A DNA stretch of 45,060 nucleotides from Ruminococcaceae bacterium UBA2857. Its GTDB lineage: Bacteria; Bacillota; Clostridia; Oscillospirales; Acutalibacteraceae. The notes under the pieces are model-generated. The model saw only the letters and a program-made list of their open reading frames with translations, was not told where the DNA came from and searched no databases. The stretch is taken from the NCBI GenBank assembly GCA_002350705.1, contig DEFH01000025.1, positions 26,367 through 71,426 of the forward strand, given 5' to 3'. The position numbers and the translations under genes are program-made. This document shows positions 25,011 through 32,831 of this stretch, piece after piece. Position 1 is the stretch's first letter, and each line of letters opens with the position of its first letter.

Positions 25011-25616
25011 ATGAAAAAAAATGATAGTGAAAATGTCGTTTATGTAAGCAATCAGCCGCCTAAGAAAAAATCATCCGTTAAATTTATCCTGATAGCTGTT
25101 ATTGCTGTTGTGGTTGGCGGAGGAATTATCAGTTCCGTGTCAGATACAAAGACGAATCCCGAAAATTCCGCAGCTGTATTAACAAATACCGATAAAAAAA
25201 CTACAGAAGAAAAAACATCTGTGACGTCTAATGAATCCCCGAAAGCAGCATCGGATGTAAAAGAAATTTCCAATGTGATTTATGACAAAGACGGAATAAA
25301 GATCACATATAAGGGATTGGAAAAAGAATATGTTTCTGTCTCCTTGAAGTTGTTGATTGAAAACAACAACAGCGAAAAATATACCGTACAGGCTACCGAT
25401 ATTACAATCGACGGCTATACGATGGGAACGCTTATGTCCGCAAGTGTATCACCGGGTAAAAAAACAAATGATACAATTACACTGCTTAATTCTTACCTCA
25501 AAGACAACGGACTTTCCGCAGATACCATTTCCGAAGCCGAAATGGATGTTACTATTTGGAGTGAATCTAATATTCTCGATCATCAGAAAGAAACTTTGTC
25601 ATTCCATCTCAGATAA
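25011..25616 (+). CDS. Single-span membrane protein of unknown function, divergent from XRE regulator
   Basis: The 201 residues have a short cytoplasmic N-terminus (1-22, basic at its end: PPKKKSSVK), one transmembrane helix (about 23-44), a Thr/Lys/Ser/Glu linker (about 45-85) and an extracytoplasmic domain (about 86-201). The domain contains IYDKDGIKITYKGLEKEYVSVSLKLLIENNNSEKYTVQ and SPGKKTNDTITL, a pattern reminiscent of immunoglobulin-like DUF4352-type domains; that resemblance is tentative. AAGGAG lies 9 bases before the ATG. A terminator hairpin follows at 25641. With the divergent XRE gene it forms a compact two-gene module bounded by repeats. Confidence 0.82.
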   Translation: MKKNDSENVVYVSNQPPKKKSSVKFILIAVIAVVVGGGIISSVSDTKTNPENSAAVLTNTDKKTTEEKTSVTSNESPKAASDVKEISNVIYDKDGIKITYKGLEKEYVSVSLKLLIENNNSEKYTVQATDITIDGYTMGTLMSASVSPGKKTNDTITLLNSYLKDNGLSADTISEAEMDVTIWSESNILDHQKETLSFHLR

Positions 25617-25640
25617 TCTCTTCAATATAAAAAAAGAAAC

Positions 25641-25681
25641 ACCGATTTCAGATATTTTGACATAAAACATCTGAAATCGGT
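25641..25681 (+). terminator. Terminator after the 201-residue protein
   Basis: ACCGATTTCAGAT (25641-25653) is exactly complementary to 25669-25681, giving a 13-bp stem with a 15-base loop and a short TTATT tail. Confidence 0.78.
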
Positions 25682-25694
25682 TTATTGCTTTCAC

Positions 25695-25740
25695 CACAAA
25701 TACAGCCGACAATCCTTTCAAAAAAGACTGTCGGCTGTAT
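25695..25740. repeat. Hairpin repeat copy B (right boundary of XRE module)
   Basis: Second copy of the 24561-24607 repeat, 46 bp, with a perfect ATACAGCCGACA/TGTCGGCTGTAT outer stem. Read on the minus strand, it lies 28 bp after the stop of the BspA-like gene and is followed by UAUUUGUGG, so it may work as that gene's terminator. Confidence 0.85.
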
Positions 25741-25767
25741 GAATATCATGAGTTGTCAGAAAGCACT

Positions 25768-26940
25768 TTATGAAGTCTGCACTGTAACATCAAAATAATT
25801 TTTCAAAACCGTTCCATCCTCAGACATGATTTTGACACATACCTGATACATTCCTGTACGGGCAGGCTTTACTGTTACAATATTGTTTTCCGTAAAAGAC
25901 TGTTTGGTTGTCCACTTTTTATCAGTGCTGTTTTTATAGTAAACAGCATATTGCAAACCGTCCTTCTGAGGAACGGTAATGGTAAATGTCTCGCCTTTTT
26001 TCAGGGTATCTGCGGAAATCATCACAAATTTTTCCGATACATTTTCAAAAGCATCTTCCTCTATCGTATCCACTGCTGCGGGAACAACGGCTTTTTCAAG
26101 ATTCACACAATAACCGAATGCATTGTTTCCTATATAACAGGTTCCGACAGAAAGATGGATTTCTTTCAGTTTCGGTGAGGAAAAGAATGCACATTCTCCG
26201 ATCCGCAAAATACTGTCCGAAAGTGTAATGTTTTCCAGCGAGGAAGCATAGCAGGCATAATCACCGATTTCCGTCACCGTGTCAGGCACCGTGTAAGAAA
26301 TTCTGGCAGGCGGCAGGGCAAGAAGCATCTTTTGTTCCTTGTCAAAAACAACACCGTCTACTGAGGTAATATAGGGATTTTCAGCGTCAATATTGACATT
26401 CTGCAAACCGAAAAGATCAAATATGTCTGCTCCCGAAATATTCTTTACGGTGGCAGGAAGATTGAGCGTTGTCACAGAATAACGATAAGCTTCATCCATC
26501 TCTCCAAACGAGAAAACACGGGCTACGGGGAATTTATCGGCAAAGGCAGGCACTGTAATTTCGGTATCGCTTCCCGAATAGGAAATCAGCTCTGCAAAAG
26601 AATCGCCTTTTCTGAGACTGAGATGCACAAGATAGGTAAAATCTCCCTCTGTCAGATAGAGTCTGCCCTTGCGGAAAGAATACTTCTGTGACTTATCTTT
26701 CAGCAGCTGGAGAATCGTTCTGATATTCTGCACGGTTTCTTCGTGAATCTTCTCAGAAATATTCTGAAGCATTTCGGCAGCCGTCTGCTTTGCGGAATCC
26801 ACAAAAACATAGGGAGCAATCAGTCTATGAGAATCATTTTCTTCTGTGTAAGATTCATCTGCAGCAGCCGCACACACACCCGTTCCAACGGAAATGGAAA
26901 GTGCCAGTACAGCAGCAAAAATTTTTGCTGAAAATTTCAT
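25768..26940 (-). CDS. BspA-like leucine-rich repeat surface protein
   Basis: Predicted secreted protein of 390 residues: signal peptide (1-27, ending CAAAA), a helical region (about 30-95), then irregular BspA/TpLRR-type leucine-rich repeats (about 120-305; ITVPAFADKFPVARVFSFG, YTVPDTVTEIGDYACYASS, ITLSDSILRIGECAFFSSP and so on). The C-terminal domain of about 85 residues (306-390) contains YAVYYKNSTDKKWTTKQSF and YQVCVKIMSEDGTVLKNYFDVTV. The same domain occurs twice in the protein at 36056-37705. No sortase motif or dockerin is visible. GAGGAGG precedes the ATG. Last gene of a long minus-strand run. A role in surface attachment is inferred from the family. Confidence 0.88.
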   Translation of the reverse strand: MKFSAKIFAAVLALSISVGTGVCAAAADESYTEENDSHRLIAPYVFVDSAKQTAAEMLQNISEKIHEETVQNIRTILQLLKDKSQKYSFRKGRLYLTEGDFTYLVHLSLRKGDSFAELISYSGSDTEITVPAFADKFPVARVFSFGEMDEAYRYSVTTLNLPATVKNISGADIFDLFGLQNVNIDAENPYITSVDGVVFDKEQKMLLALPPARISYTVPDTVTEIGDYACYASSLENITLSDSILRIGECAFFSSPKLKEIHLSVGTCYIGNNAFGYCVNLEKAVVPAAVDTIEEDAFENVSEKFVMISADTLKKGETFTITVPQKDGLQYAVYYKNSTDKKWTTKQSFTENNIVTVKPARTGMYQVCVKIMSEDGTVLKNYFDVTVQTS

Positions 26941-27002
26941 GGGAACAACCTCCTCGTAATTAAAGTAAGATTAATTTTTATAGTGTCACTGATTTCAAAT
27001 GC

Positions 27003-27890
27003 CTATTGTGTCAAAGGGAAGTGCAAAGACGGCTGCTGTTCAAAAAAGACTGCCATATCTTTGTTTTGCAAATATTGTCTTGCCCTGATTACTTCCGGAT
27101 AAGTAACCGGCTGTGCAGCGGCAAGCCCAAGATAAAACTCGGCACTGCGTGTTTCCTGCATGGCAGCGTATGTCACTCCCAGAAGATAATTGAAATGCAT
27201 ATAGAAATAATCATACCACTCATCTTCTATGAGCTGCTGTGAAAGATACATCCCTGCAAAAAAATTCAGTTGTTTGGTGATTTCCTGCATTTCGGCTTCG
27301 GAAAGTATCTCGGGACGAGTAAAAAATGCTGTTTCAAGCTGTCTGATTCTTACCCGATTTTCATACTCCACACGCTCCAGCGGAGAAAGCTCAGGGGCAT
27401 TTTTAATTTTATCCAGAAGTTTGTCCGATAAATAAGCACAGCTTTCCTCATCATAACGCTTCTGTGCCAGTTCCAGCCTGTACAAAAGACAGTCCAGCTC
27501 ATTCAGGACACAGCGGCTCTTTTCCACAGACGGAAAAATACCGTTCAAAAGGCTTTCCGCTTCTTCCAGCCTGTTATATGTCAGGAGTCCGAAAATCAGA
27601 TTTTTTTTCACTTTGATACGAGACCTGCGGGTACATCTTTTGGCAATATTACTTTGCTCTTTGACAAAGCCTTCTATATCATCATGGCACCTTTTGACGG
27701 TTTCCCTGTAAAGTTTCGGCACAGATGAAAGCAACATCATCATTCCCACACCCGACACAAGCATCAGTGTGATTCCTGCCGATACAGGTGCACCCAAATC
27801 ACCGCTTTTGAGCACCAACAGCAGCCCTGTCAGAAACGTGGACAGCACACTCACCAGCATAGCCATGGATGCATTGAATGCGAACAGCAT
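27003..27890 (-). CDS. Membrane-anchored helical protein of unknown function
   Basis: Not recognised. The 295 residues have two N-terminal hydrophobic helices (about 5-27 and 34-56) and then a long soluble helical part (about 60-295) with TPR-like pairs (NLIFGLLTYNRLEEAESLLNGIF, YYFYMHFNYLLGVTYAAMQETRSAEFYLGLAAAQP by character). This resembles proteins that present a helical repeat to the cytoplasm, but no family is certain. ACGGAAGTG precedes the ATG. It lies between the Gly/Pro-rich protein (37 bp upstream) and the BspA-like gene (62 bp downstream), all on the minus strand. Confidence 0.78.
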   Translation of the reverse strand: MLFAFNASMAMLVSVLSTFLTGLLLVLKSGDLGAPVSAGITLMLVSGVGMMMLLSSVPKLYRETVKRCHDDIEGFVKEQSNIAKRCTRRSRIKVKKNLIFGLLTYNRLEEAESLLNGIFPSVEKSRCVLNELDCLLYRLELAQKRYDEESCAYLSDKLLDKIKNAPELSPLERVEYENRVRIRQLETAFFTRPEILSEAEMQEITKQLNFFAGMYLSQQLIEDEWYDYFYMHFNYLLGVTYAAMQETRSAEFYLGLAAAQPVTYPEVIRARQYLQNKDMAVFFEQQPSLHFPLTQ

Positions 27891-27927
27891 AGTTTCACTT
27901 CCGTTTTTTTGAATAAATTGTCAGAAT

Positions 27928-28242
27928 TTACATTCTTCCCGTCGATTTCAAATAAACAACCGCTCCGATAATCGCCAGCATCACAATCGTGGCAGCAATG
28001 GTGGAAGCACATCCTCCTCCACGGGGCGGCGGCGGACGATAACCTCTTCTGTAGCCGCCATAGCCTCCATAACCGCCTCTGTGTGGCGGGGGTGGCGGCG
28101 GCGGTCTGTGTCCTCCTCCTCCGAATCCACCTCCACGAGGCGGCGGCGGCGGTCTGTGTCCTCCTCCTCCGAATCCGCCTCCACGAGGCGGCGGCGGTGG
28201 TCTGTGTCCTCCTCCCGAAGGCAATCCCGGTCCTCTGTTCAT
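27928..28242 (-). CDS. Gly/Pro-rich tail-anchored small protein
   Basis: A 104-residue low-complexity protein. Residues about 8-75 are three repeats of a unit like GGGHRPPPPPRGGGFG, followed by a Tyr/Gly-rich stretch (YGGYGGYRRGYR) and a single Cys. A C-terminal transmembrane helix (about 81-100, IAATIVMLAIIGAVVYL) with a 4-residue basic tail completes it. There is no signal peptide, so it is expected to be anchored by its tail with the disordered part in the cytoplasm. ATG 28242 has GGAG 8 bases upstream; GTG 28251 would be too close to it. The start is 5 bp from the ribF stop, so it is coupled to ribF. Function unknown. Confidence 0.8.
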   Translation of the reverse strand: MNRGPGLPSGGGHRPPPPPRGGGFGGGGHRPPPPPRGGGFGGGGHRPPPPPPPHRGGYGGYGGYRRGYRPPPPRGGGCASTIAATIVMLAIIGAVVYLKSTGRM

Positions 28243-28247
28243 GTCAA

Positions 28248-29180
28248 TCACTCCTTCTTGTTATTACGCCTACAAAATATTTCTTTTGCTTGCTGAGCAT
28301 TATGCAGAATTTCCTGTTTTAACAGGTCAATGCTTTCAAATTTTCTTTCTCCCCTGATATGCTCTATCAGACGGATATCTATCATTTTATCATACAGTTC
28401 ATTGCCGTGATAGTCAGGCATCCACGTCTCAATCAGTACACTGTCAGAGCCTACCGTCGGCTTAACACCGATATTGGTGACACCACAGAATCGTTCTCCT
28501 TCCACCATCACTTCCGAAGCATACACACCGAACTGCGGACACACAAGCCCCTGCGGAAAAATCTGATTCAAAGTAGGTGTTCCCCACTGCCTTCCCAACT
28601 TTCTGCCATGCACCACAGGAAGACAAAAACCGTATTTTCTTCCGAGCATGGCATTGGCAGAGGCGATATCCCCTTGTGCAATACATTTCCGTATGCGTGT
28701 GGAGCTCACGGGAAGATTCTGATAGCATACCTGCTCCTGTGATGAGGAAGAAATTCCCTCACGGCTGCACAGTTCTTTCAAAACACTCCTGTTGCCGAGA
28801 GCCGCCCTGCCGAAATGGTAATTGAAGCCGCACACCGCATGACACGCATGAAAGCAGTCTTTCAGAACATCGGATACAAATTCTTCAGCGGTCATATTGC
28901 GTATCTGACGGAAATCAATCAGATAGACCTGCCGAACACCCAGATTTTCTATCAGGTGCAGTTTTTCTTCAAGTGTGATGATGCCCTCCACTTTTTCATT
29001 GAAAAGAACAGACCGTGGACTTTGCAGCAGTGTAAACACGGTGGAAACAAGATGATGTTCTTTGGCATAGTCCACAGCGTCCCGAATGACTGACACATGA
29101 CCGACATGAATCCCGTCAAAAAATCCCAATGCTACTGATGTAGGCTGCTCTGAATATACCAATTCCTTAATAATTTTCAC
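28248..29180 (-). CDS. ribF: Bifunctional riboflavin kinase/FAD synthetase
   Basis: Converts riboflavin to FMN and FMN to FAD. The 310 residues have the N-terminal nucleotidyltransferase domain (ALGFFDGIHVGH, about 17-28; SSTRIR, about 159-164) and the C-terminal kinase domain (about 180-300). The kinase G-x-x-x-G-x-P-T-x-N motif is present in the variant form GRQWGTPTLNQ, and NIGVKPTVGSD follows. GAAAGGTG precedes the ATG. It follows truB by 19 bp in the usual rbfA-nrnA-truB-ribF order. No FMN riboswitch is visible. Confidence 0.95.
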   Translation of the reverse strand: MKIIKELVYSEQPTSVALGFFDGIHVGHVSVIRDAVDYAKEHHLVSTVFTLLQSPRSVLFNEKVEGIITLEEKLHLIENLGVRQVYLIDFRQIRNMTAEEFVSDVLKDCFHACHAVCGFNYHFGRAALGNRSVLKELCSREGISSSSQEQVCYQNLPVSSTRIRKCIAQGDIASANAMLGRKYGFCLPVVHGRKLGRQWGTPTLNQIFPQGLVCPQFGVYASEVMVEGERFCGVTNIGVKPTVGSDSVLIETWMPDYHGNELYDKMIDIRLIEHIRGERKFESIDLLKQEILHNAQQAKEIFCRRNNKKE

Positions 29181-29199
29181 CTTTCCATCTCACTCCGAA

Positions 29200-30093
29200 T
29201 CAAAATTTCTTAGCCACAGAAAGCTCCTCTTTCCGAATATCCACAATGCCCAATCCAAGAAAAATATGCTCTGTTCCGTAAATACGGTATAATGTGCCGT
29301 CTGTTATTTCCGACAGTCCTCTCAGACGTGACAGCATCAGACCGCCTCCGTTACTGAAACGAACCGCCTGTTTTTCACTGACAACAATTTCTTTCAAATG
29401 GGCAAACAGACTTTCTACCGGACGGATATATTCCGTGATGCCGTCCGCTCCCAAGGTACGCACTGTTGCAAGCGGCACCGCCTGTTCTTCGGTGAAGCCG
29501 CAGGCTTTCGTGCGTCTCAATGCCGTCATGACACAGCCGCAGCCCAGTTCTCTGCCAATATCATCACAAATCACTCTGATATATGTTCCTTTGGAACAGG
29601 CAATTCTCATTTTGCCGCACTGCCTGCCTTCGTCAAAGTCCGACAGTTCCAATGCCGATATGGTAACGGGACGGGCTTCCCGTTCCACTTCAATGCCTTT
29701 GCGAGCCAGTTCATACAACCGTACTCCGTCTTTGGAAACGGCTGAATACATGGGCGGTTTTTGCAGGATATCGCCCCGGAACTGCGGCAAAATATTTTCT
29801 ATTTGCCGACGTGTCACGTCAGAGGAACATTTTGTCAGTATTTTTCCCGTGATATCCAGTGTATCCGTTGTCATACCCAGTTTGAATTCACAAACATATT
29901 CCTTATCGGTATCGGGCAGAAAAATTTGTGCCTTGGTAGCACTGCCCAACAAAATCGGCAGTACACCTGTTGCCATCGGATCAAGTGTGCCTGTGTGACC
30001 TGTTTTTTTCTCGTGCAGACTTTTTCTGACCACTGCCACCACGTCAAATGAAGTAAAATCCGTAGGCTTGTCCACGATCAGAACACCATTCAT
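29200..30093 (-). CDS. truB: tRNA pseudouridine(55) synthase
   Basis: Makes pseudouridine 55 in the T-loop of tRNAs. The 297 residues show the catalytic-Asp motif GHTGTLDPMATGVLPI (about 37-52), the KPTDFTSFDVV N-terminus, and the KPPMYSAVSKDGVRLYELARKG segment (about 112-133). A PUA-like C-terminal domain follows (about 235-297). Its start overlaps the nrnA stop by 4 bp (30090-30093), indicating translational coupling. Confidence 0.97.
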   Translation of the reverse strand: MNGVLIVDKPTDFTSFDVVAVVRKSLHEKKTGHTGTLDPMATGVLPILLGSATKAQIFLPDTDKEYVCEFKLGMTTDTLDITGKILTKCSSDVTRRQIENILPQFRGDILQKPPMYSAVSKDGVRLYELARKGIEVEREARPVTISALELSDFDEGRQCGKMRIACSKGTYIRVICDDIGRELGCGCVMTALRRTKACGFTEEQAVPLATVRTLGADGITEYIRPVESLFAHLKEIVVSEKQAVRFSNGGGLMLSRLRGLSEITDGTLYRIYGTEHIFLGLGIVDIRKEELSVAKKF

Positions 30094-31037
30094 AAAGCCG
30101 CACCTGCAACAGTAAGCACTGCTTTCTCTGCTTCTTCCGGTGTTCCCTTGACGGAACAGCCTGCGGCCGCTTTATGACCGCCTCCGCCAAACTTCGCACA
30201 AACTGCTGATACATCAATATTTCCCGATGATCTCATAGAAATTTTGAAAACACCGTCTTCTTTTTCTTTGAGCGTAATGCCGATTTTTACTCCTTCAATC
30301 TGTCTGGGCATTCCCGCAATCCCTTCCGTATCACTGTCCTCGGCACCTGATTGTTCCATCATCTCTCTCGTAATGAAAATCATGGCGATCTGTCCGTCAT
30401 AACAGAATTTCATGGAATCCAGTGCCATTCTCTCCAACTCCAGACGCTGACGGGATTTTGTATCGAACATCAAGCGATTAATCATAAAGCTTTCCGCACC
30501 ATAGCCAATCATTTCCGCTGCCATCACATAAGATTCCGCCGAAGCATTGGAATACTTGAAACAGCCTGTATCGGTGACGATTCCCGTAAATATCGCATTG
30601 GCAATATTTTTGTCAATAGCAATATTCATGGCATTGATGACTTTTTTAATCACCTGCGTACAAGCCCCTGCCGTTGCATCCACAATTCCATATTGAGCAT
30701 AGCCTGTATTGGAACCATGATGATCTATGCACAAATTCACCTTGTCTTTATACGGAATCAGCTTGTCTCCGAAAAGCTGTGTATCGGCTAAATCAACCGT
30801 GACAATATATGCCGGTTCAAACGTCTGCTCCTCCAAACCGTCCGTAATATAAGCGTATTTGGCAGGAATGGCATCTGTGCAGACAGGCATTGCTTTTTTT
30901 CCGGCACTTCTCAGGGCATAAGCCAACGCATAGCCGCATCCGATTGCATCACCGTCAGGCGATTTGTGCATGAGAATCAGAATATTGTCTGCTTTTAAAA
31001 GATATTCCGCACATTCTTCAATCGTCACTGTTTTCAT
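30090..31037 (-). CDS. nrnA: DHH-family nanoRNase/pAp phosphatase
   Basis: DHH-DHHA1 phosphoesterase that degrades short oligoribonucleotides and, in homologues, 3'-phosphoadenosine 5'-phosphate. The 315 residues show HKSPDGDAIG (about 26-35), the signature IDHHGSN (about 101-107), DTGCFKYSNAS and the C-terminal GGGGHKAAAGC substrate-binding motif. ATG 31037 has GAGGAG upstream; the longer reading from 31070 lies inside rbfA and has no such site. It overlaps rbfA by 20 bp and truB by 4 bp. Confidence 0.93.
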   Translation of the reverse strand: MKTVTIEECAEYLLKADNILILMHKSPDGDAIGCGYALAYALRSAGKKAMPVCTDAIPAKYAYITDGLEEQTFEPAYIVTVDLADTQLFGDKLIPYKDKVNLCIDHHGSNTGYAQYGIVDATAGACTQVIKKVINAMNIAIDKNIANAIFTGIVTDTGCFKYSNASAESYVMAAEMIGYGAESFMINRLMFDTKSRQRLELERMALDSMKFCYDGQIAMIFITREMMEQSGAEDSDTEGIAGMPRQIEGVKIGITLKEKEDGVFKISMRSSGNIDVSAVCAKFGGGGHKAAAGCSVKGTPEEAEKAVLTVAGAAL

Positions 31038-31404
31038 TGTCGTTCTCCTCATTATCGTTTCCGAGGTCAATATCGTTCAGAATACGTGAAATATTGGCAC
31101 TGTACTCAATCGAATCGGTTGCTTCAAAGGCAAGAGCCGGAGCATACCTCAGTTTCAGACGCACTCCCAATTCATGACGAATAAAGCCCTGTGCATTTTT
31201 CAATGCTTTGACGGCTGTTTTCGCCGTGTCAAGACCTTTCATAGAGCTGATATACACCTTGCAATAGGAAAGGTCGTGAGCCATTTCGCAGCGTACCACA
31301 CTGATAATTCCGTCATGCAGACGAGGATCTTTCATCTCTCTCAGAACAGCTGCAATTTCTCTCTGGATATCCTCTGACATTCTGTCAGACCTGTAATTTG
31401 GCAT
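31018..31404 (-). CDS. rbfA: 30S ribosome-binding factor A
   Basis: Late 30S maturation factor with a KH-like fold. The 128 residues start RSDRMSEDIQREIAAVLRE and include the YCKVYISSMKG and IRHELGVRLKLRYAPALAFEATDSIEY segments typical of the family. The C-terminus is a low-complexity Asn/Asp/Glu tail that overlaps the nrnA start. It is preceded by an unknown gene, not by infB as in most bacteria. Confidence 0.96.
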   Translation of the reverse strand: MPNYRSDRMSEDIQREIAAVLREMKDPRLHDGIISVVRCEMAHDLSYCKVYISSMKGLDTAKTAVKALKNAQGFIRHELGVRLKLRYAPALAFEATDSIEYSANISRILNDIDLGNDNEENDNENSDD

Positions 31405-31421
31405 AAAAACCCTCCGTAAAC

Positions 31422-31925
31422 TTATTTTTTCAATGGTTTGATGTTTTTATAATACTGCACCGCAGACAGCTCCGTTTCACCTGAAAGACGCTGTCTGACA
31501 AATTCGCCTGTAAAGGCTGTTCTTCCGTTGACGGAAACTGCCGCACCGTTTTCTGTGTCTTCCCATTCACCGCCTATATTGACAATAATAAGAAATCCCA
31601 GATAGGCTGCCGCCTTGTCCGCCAGGGCACTTTCGGCAATTGTAAAGACAATTTTATTGGCAATTCCCCTTTTCAATGCATCCAGCACTTCCTCGAATGT
31701 ATCAACAGATTTTTCACTGCCGTCCAGCGAAGAACCCAGCACCGATCTGACAATTTGAATAAAGTCAAGTGCATTTCCGAGCATGACAAGCTCAAAGGTG
31801 GCAAGGTCGGTATTGCCCGATTTAATCAGTTCATACTGTTTCTGATAGAATTCCTCAAGCTGACCGATACCTGCCGAATAGGGTATCTGTCTGCCCGACT
31901 GACTGTCAAGCCGTTTCATACACAT
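31422..31925 (-). CDS. Protein of unknown function, first gene of the rbfA-ribF cluster
   Basis: Not recognised. The 167-residue soluble protein is mostly helical at the N-terminus (QLEEFYQKQYELIKSGNTDLATFELVMLGNALDFIQIVRSVLG, about 22-64 by character). Its C-terminal half is mixed and includes a short hydrophobic stretch (AAYLGFLIIVNIGGEW). The start is ATG 31925 (or ATG 31916), with a GGAAAG stretch upstream. The promoter is directly upstream and rbfA starts 17 bp downstream, so it heads the ribosome/RNA-modification operon. A role there is only positional. Confidence 0.78.
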   Translation of the reverse strand: MCMKRLDSQSGRQIPYSAGIGQLEEFYQKQYELIKSGNTDLATFELVMLGNALDFIQIVRSVLGSSLDGSEKSVDTFEEVLDALKRGIANKIVFTIAESALADKAAAYLGFLIIVNIGGEWEDTENGAAVSVNGRTAFTGEFVRQRLSGETELSAVQYYKNIKPLKK

Positions 31926-31952
31926 CACCGCTTTCCTGATTATGATATTTTT

Positions 31953-31981
31953 ATCATAACATATTTTGATGAAATTATCAA
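31953..31981 (-). promoter_or_regulatory. Promoter of the rbfA-nrnA-truB-ribF cluster
   Basis: Minus strand: TTGATA (31981-31976), 17 bases, TATGAT (31958-31953), about 28 bases before the ATG of the first gene. Confidence 0.68.
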
Positions 31982-32039
31982 TTAATATTTGTCAGCGGTT
32001 CCAAATTTTATACCATTTAACGCCAAAAATTAATAAATA

Positions 32040-32097
32040 AATGTTTATCGAAAAAAAATTAATGTTTGTCGATAAAAAGCTATTGACAAACATTAAT
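32040..32097. promoter_or_regulatory. Triple operator-like site upstream of the DUF2975-like operon
   Basis: AATGTTTATCGA (32040-32051) recurs 21 bp on as AATGTTTGTCGA (32061-32072). A third, inverted copy is at 32084-32096. Copies two and three form a perfect 13-bp inverted repeat (ATTAATGTTTGTC, 32058-32070, with 32085-32097, 14-base spacer). The inverted copy overlaps the -35 box. This is the layout of a repressor-binding region, most simply for the XRE protein at the end of the operon. Confidence 0.72.
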
Positions 32098-32111
32098 TTC
32101 CGTGATATGAT
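32083..32111 (+). promoter_or_regulatory. Promoter of the DUF2975-like operon
   Basis: Consensus TTGACA (32083-32088), 17 bases, TATGAT (32106-32111), 47 bases before the ATG. The -35 lies inside the inverted operator copy. Confidence 0.82.
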
Positions 32112-32157
32112 ATAGCCACACTCAAACAAACAAATAATTTTACGGAGGTCAATCATT

Positions 32158-32808
32158 ATGAAGAAAAGAAATCAATTTGCTCTTTTCCTGGCAAAATTCC
32201 TGGAAATATCACACTGGATGGCTGTCGCTTTATGGGCTGTGCTGCTGACAATCACGCTGATATTCGGTTCTGACGTTTTTGAAAAGACCTTTCTCAACGG
32301 TGTGTTTGTCACAGGTGCCGTTCAGATCGAGGACGCACGGGCGTATGCCGACAACAGTCTTAATGTCTACGGACTGGAAGTAACGGGTACCGGCGAATAT
32401 CCCAAGGTCACCTGGGAAAGAGAATGGGACGGAACAATAGAAGAGTATCAGTTCTTTTCCGATACACCGGTCTACCATACAGACAAGATCATCATTTATT
32501 CTGCCGGCTGCCTGATTATCATGACATTCATGGCATTGATATTCAGAAACATTTATTTGATTCTCAAGGCTGCCAATCAGCCTGAAAAGATTTCTCCCTT
32601 TCACAAGGATATTGTCAGCCGTGTCCGCAATATCGGACTGTTCCTGATCGGCTCCTCTGTCGTATGCACTGTCACAAGCATCATTGCCAACACGGGAGCA
32701 ATCTGTTTCAATATTCAGAATATTGTATTGGGAGTTCTGGTACTTTGTCTTGCAGGATACTTCCACTACGGACAATCGCTGGAAGAATCTGTCGGTGAAC
32801 TGGTTTAA
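32158..32808 (+). CDS. DUF2975-like four-helix membrane protein, paralogue 1
   Basis: Integral membrane protein of 216 residues with transmembrane helices at about 17-40, 111-134, 156-178 and 184-204. An extracytoplasmic loop of about 70 residues between helices 1 and 2 contains the NVYGLEVTGTGEY motif. The four-helix layout and the partner XRE gene fit the DUF2975/YozG type of pair; that assignment is by pattern. The usual DUF2975 protein lacks such a large loop. TACGGAGG precedes the ATG. The next gene is a paralogue: both share the LEI.HW start of helix 1, the N-x-YGLE loop motif and the terminal helices. Function unknown; a membrane stress or envelope sensor is a guess. Confidence 0.8.
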   Translation: MKKRNQFALFLAKFLEISHWMAVALWAVLLTITLIFGSDVFEKTFLNGVFVTGAVQIEDARAYADNSLNVYGLEVTGTGEYPKVTWEREWDGTIEEYQFFSDTPVYHTDKIIIYSAGCLIIMTFMALIFRNIYLILKAANQPEKISPFHKDIVSRVRNIGLFLIGSSVVCTVTSIIANTGAICFNIQNIVLGVLVLCLAGYFHYGQSLEESVGELV

Positions 32809-32831
32809 TTATGAAAGGAAGGTATACTGCC

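Noticed and set aside
26941..27002. Separate promoter for the BspA-like gene at 25768-26940
   Set aside because: A TATAAA-like -10 exists but no -35 is at a workable distance.
28081..28322. Arg/Ser-rich plus-strand ORFs opposite the Gly/Pro-rich gene
   Set aside because: They arise from the GC-rich repeat of the minus-strand gene; the minus frame has a ribosome site, a transmembrane tail and ribF linkage.
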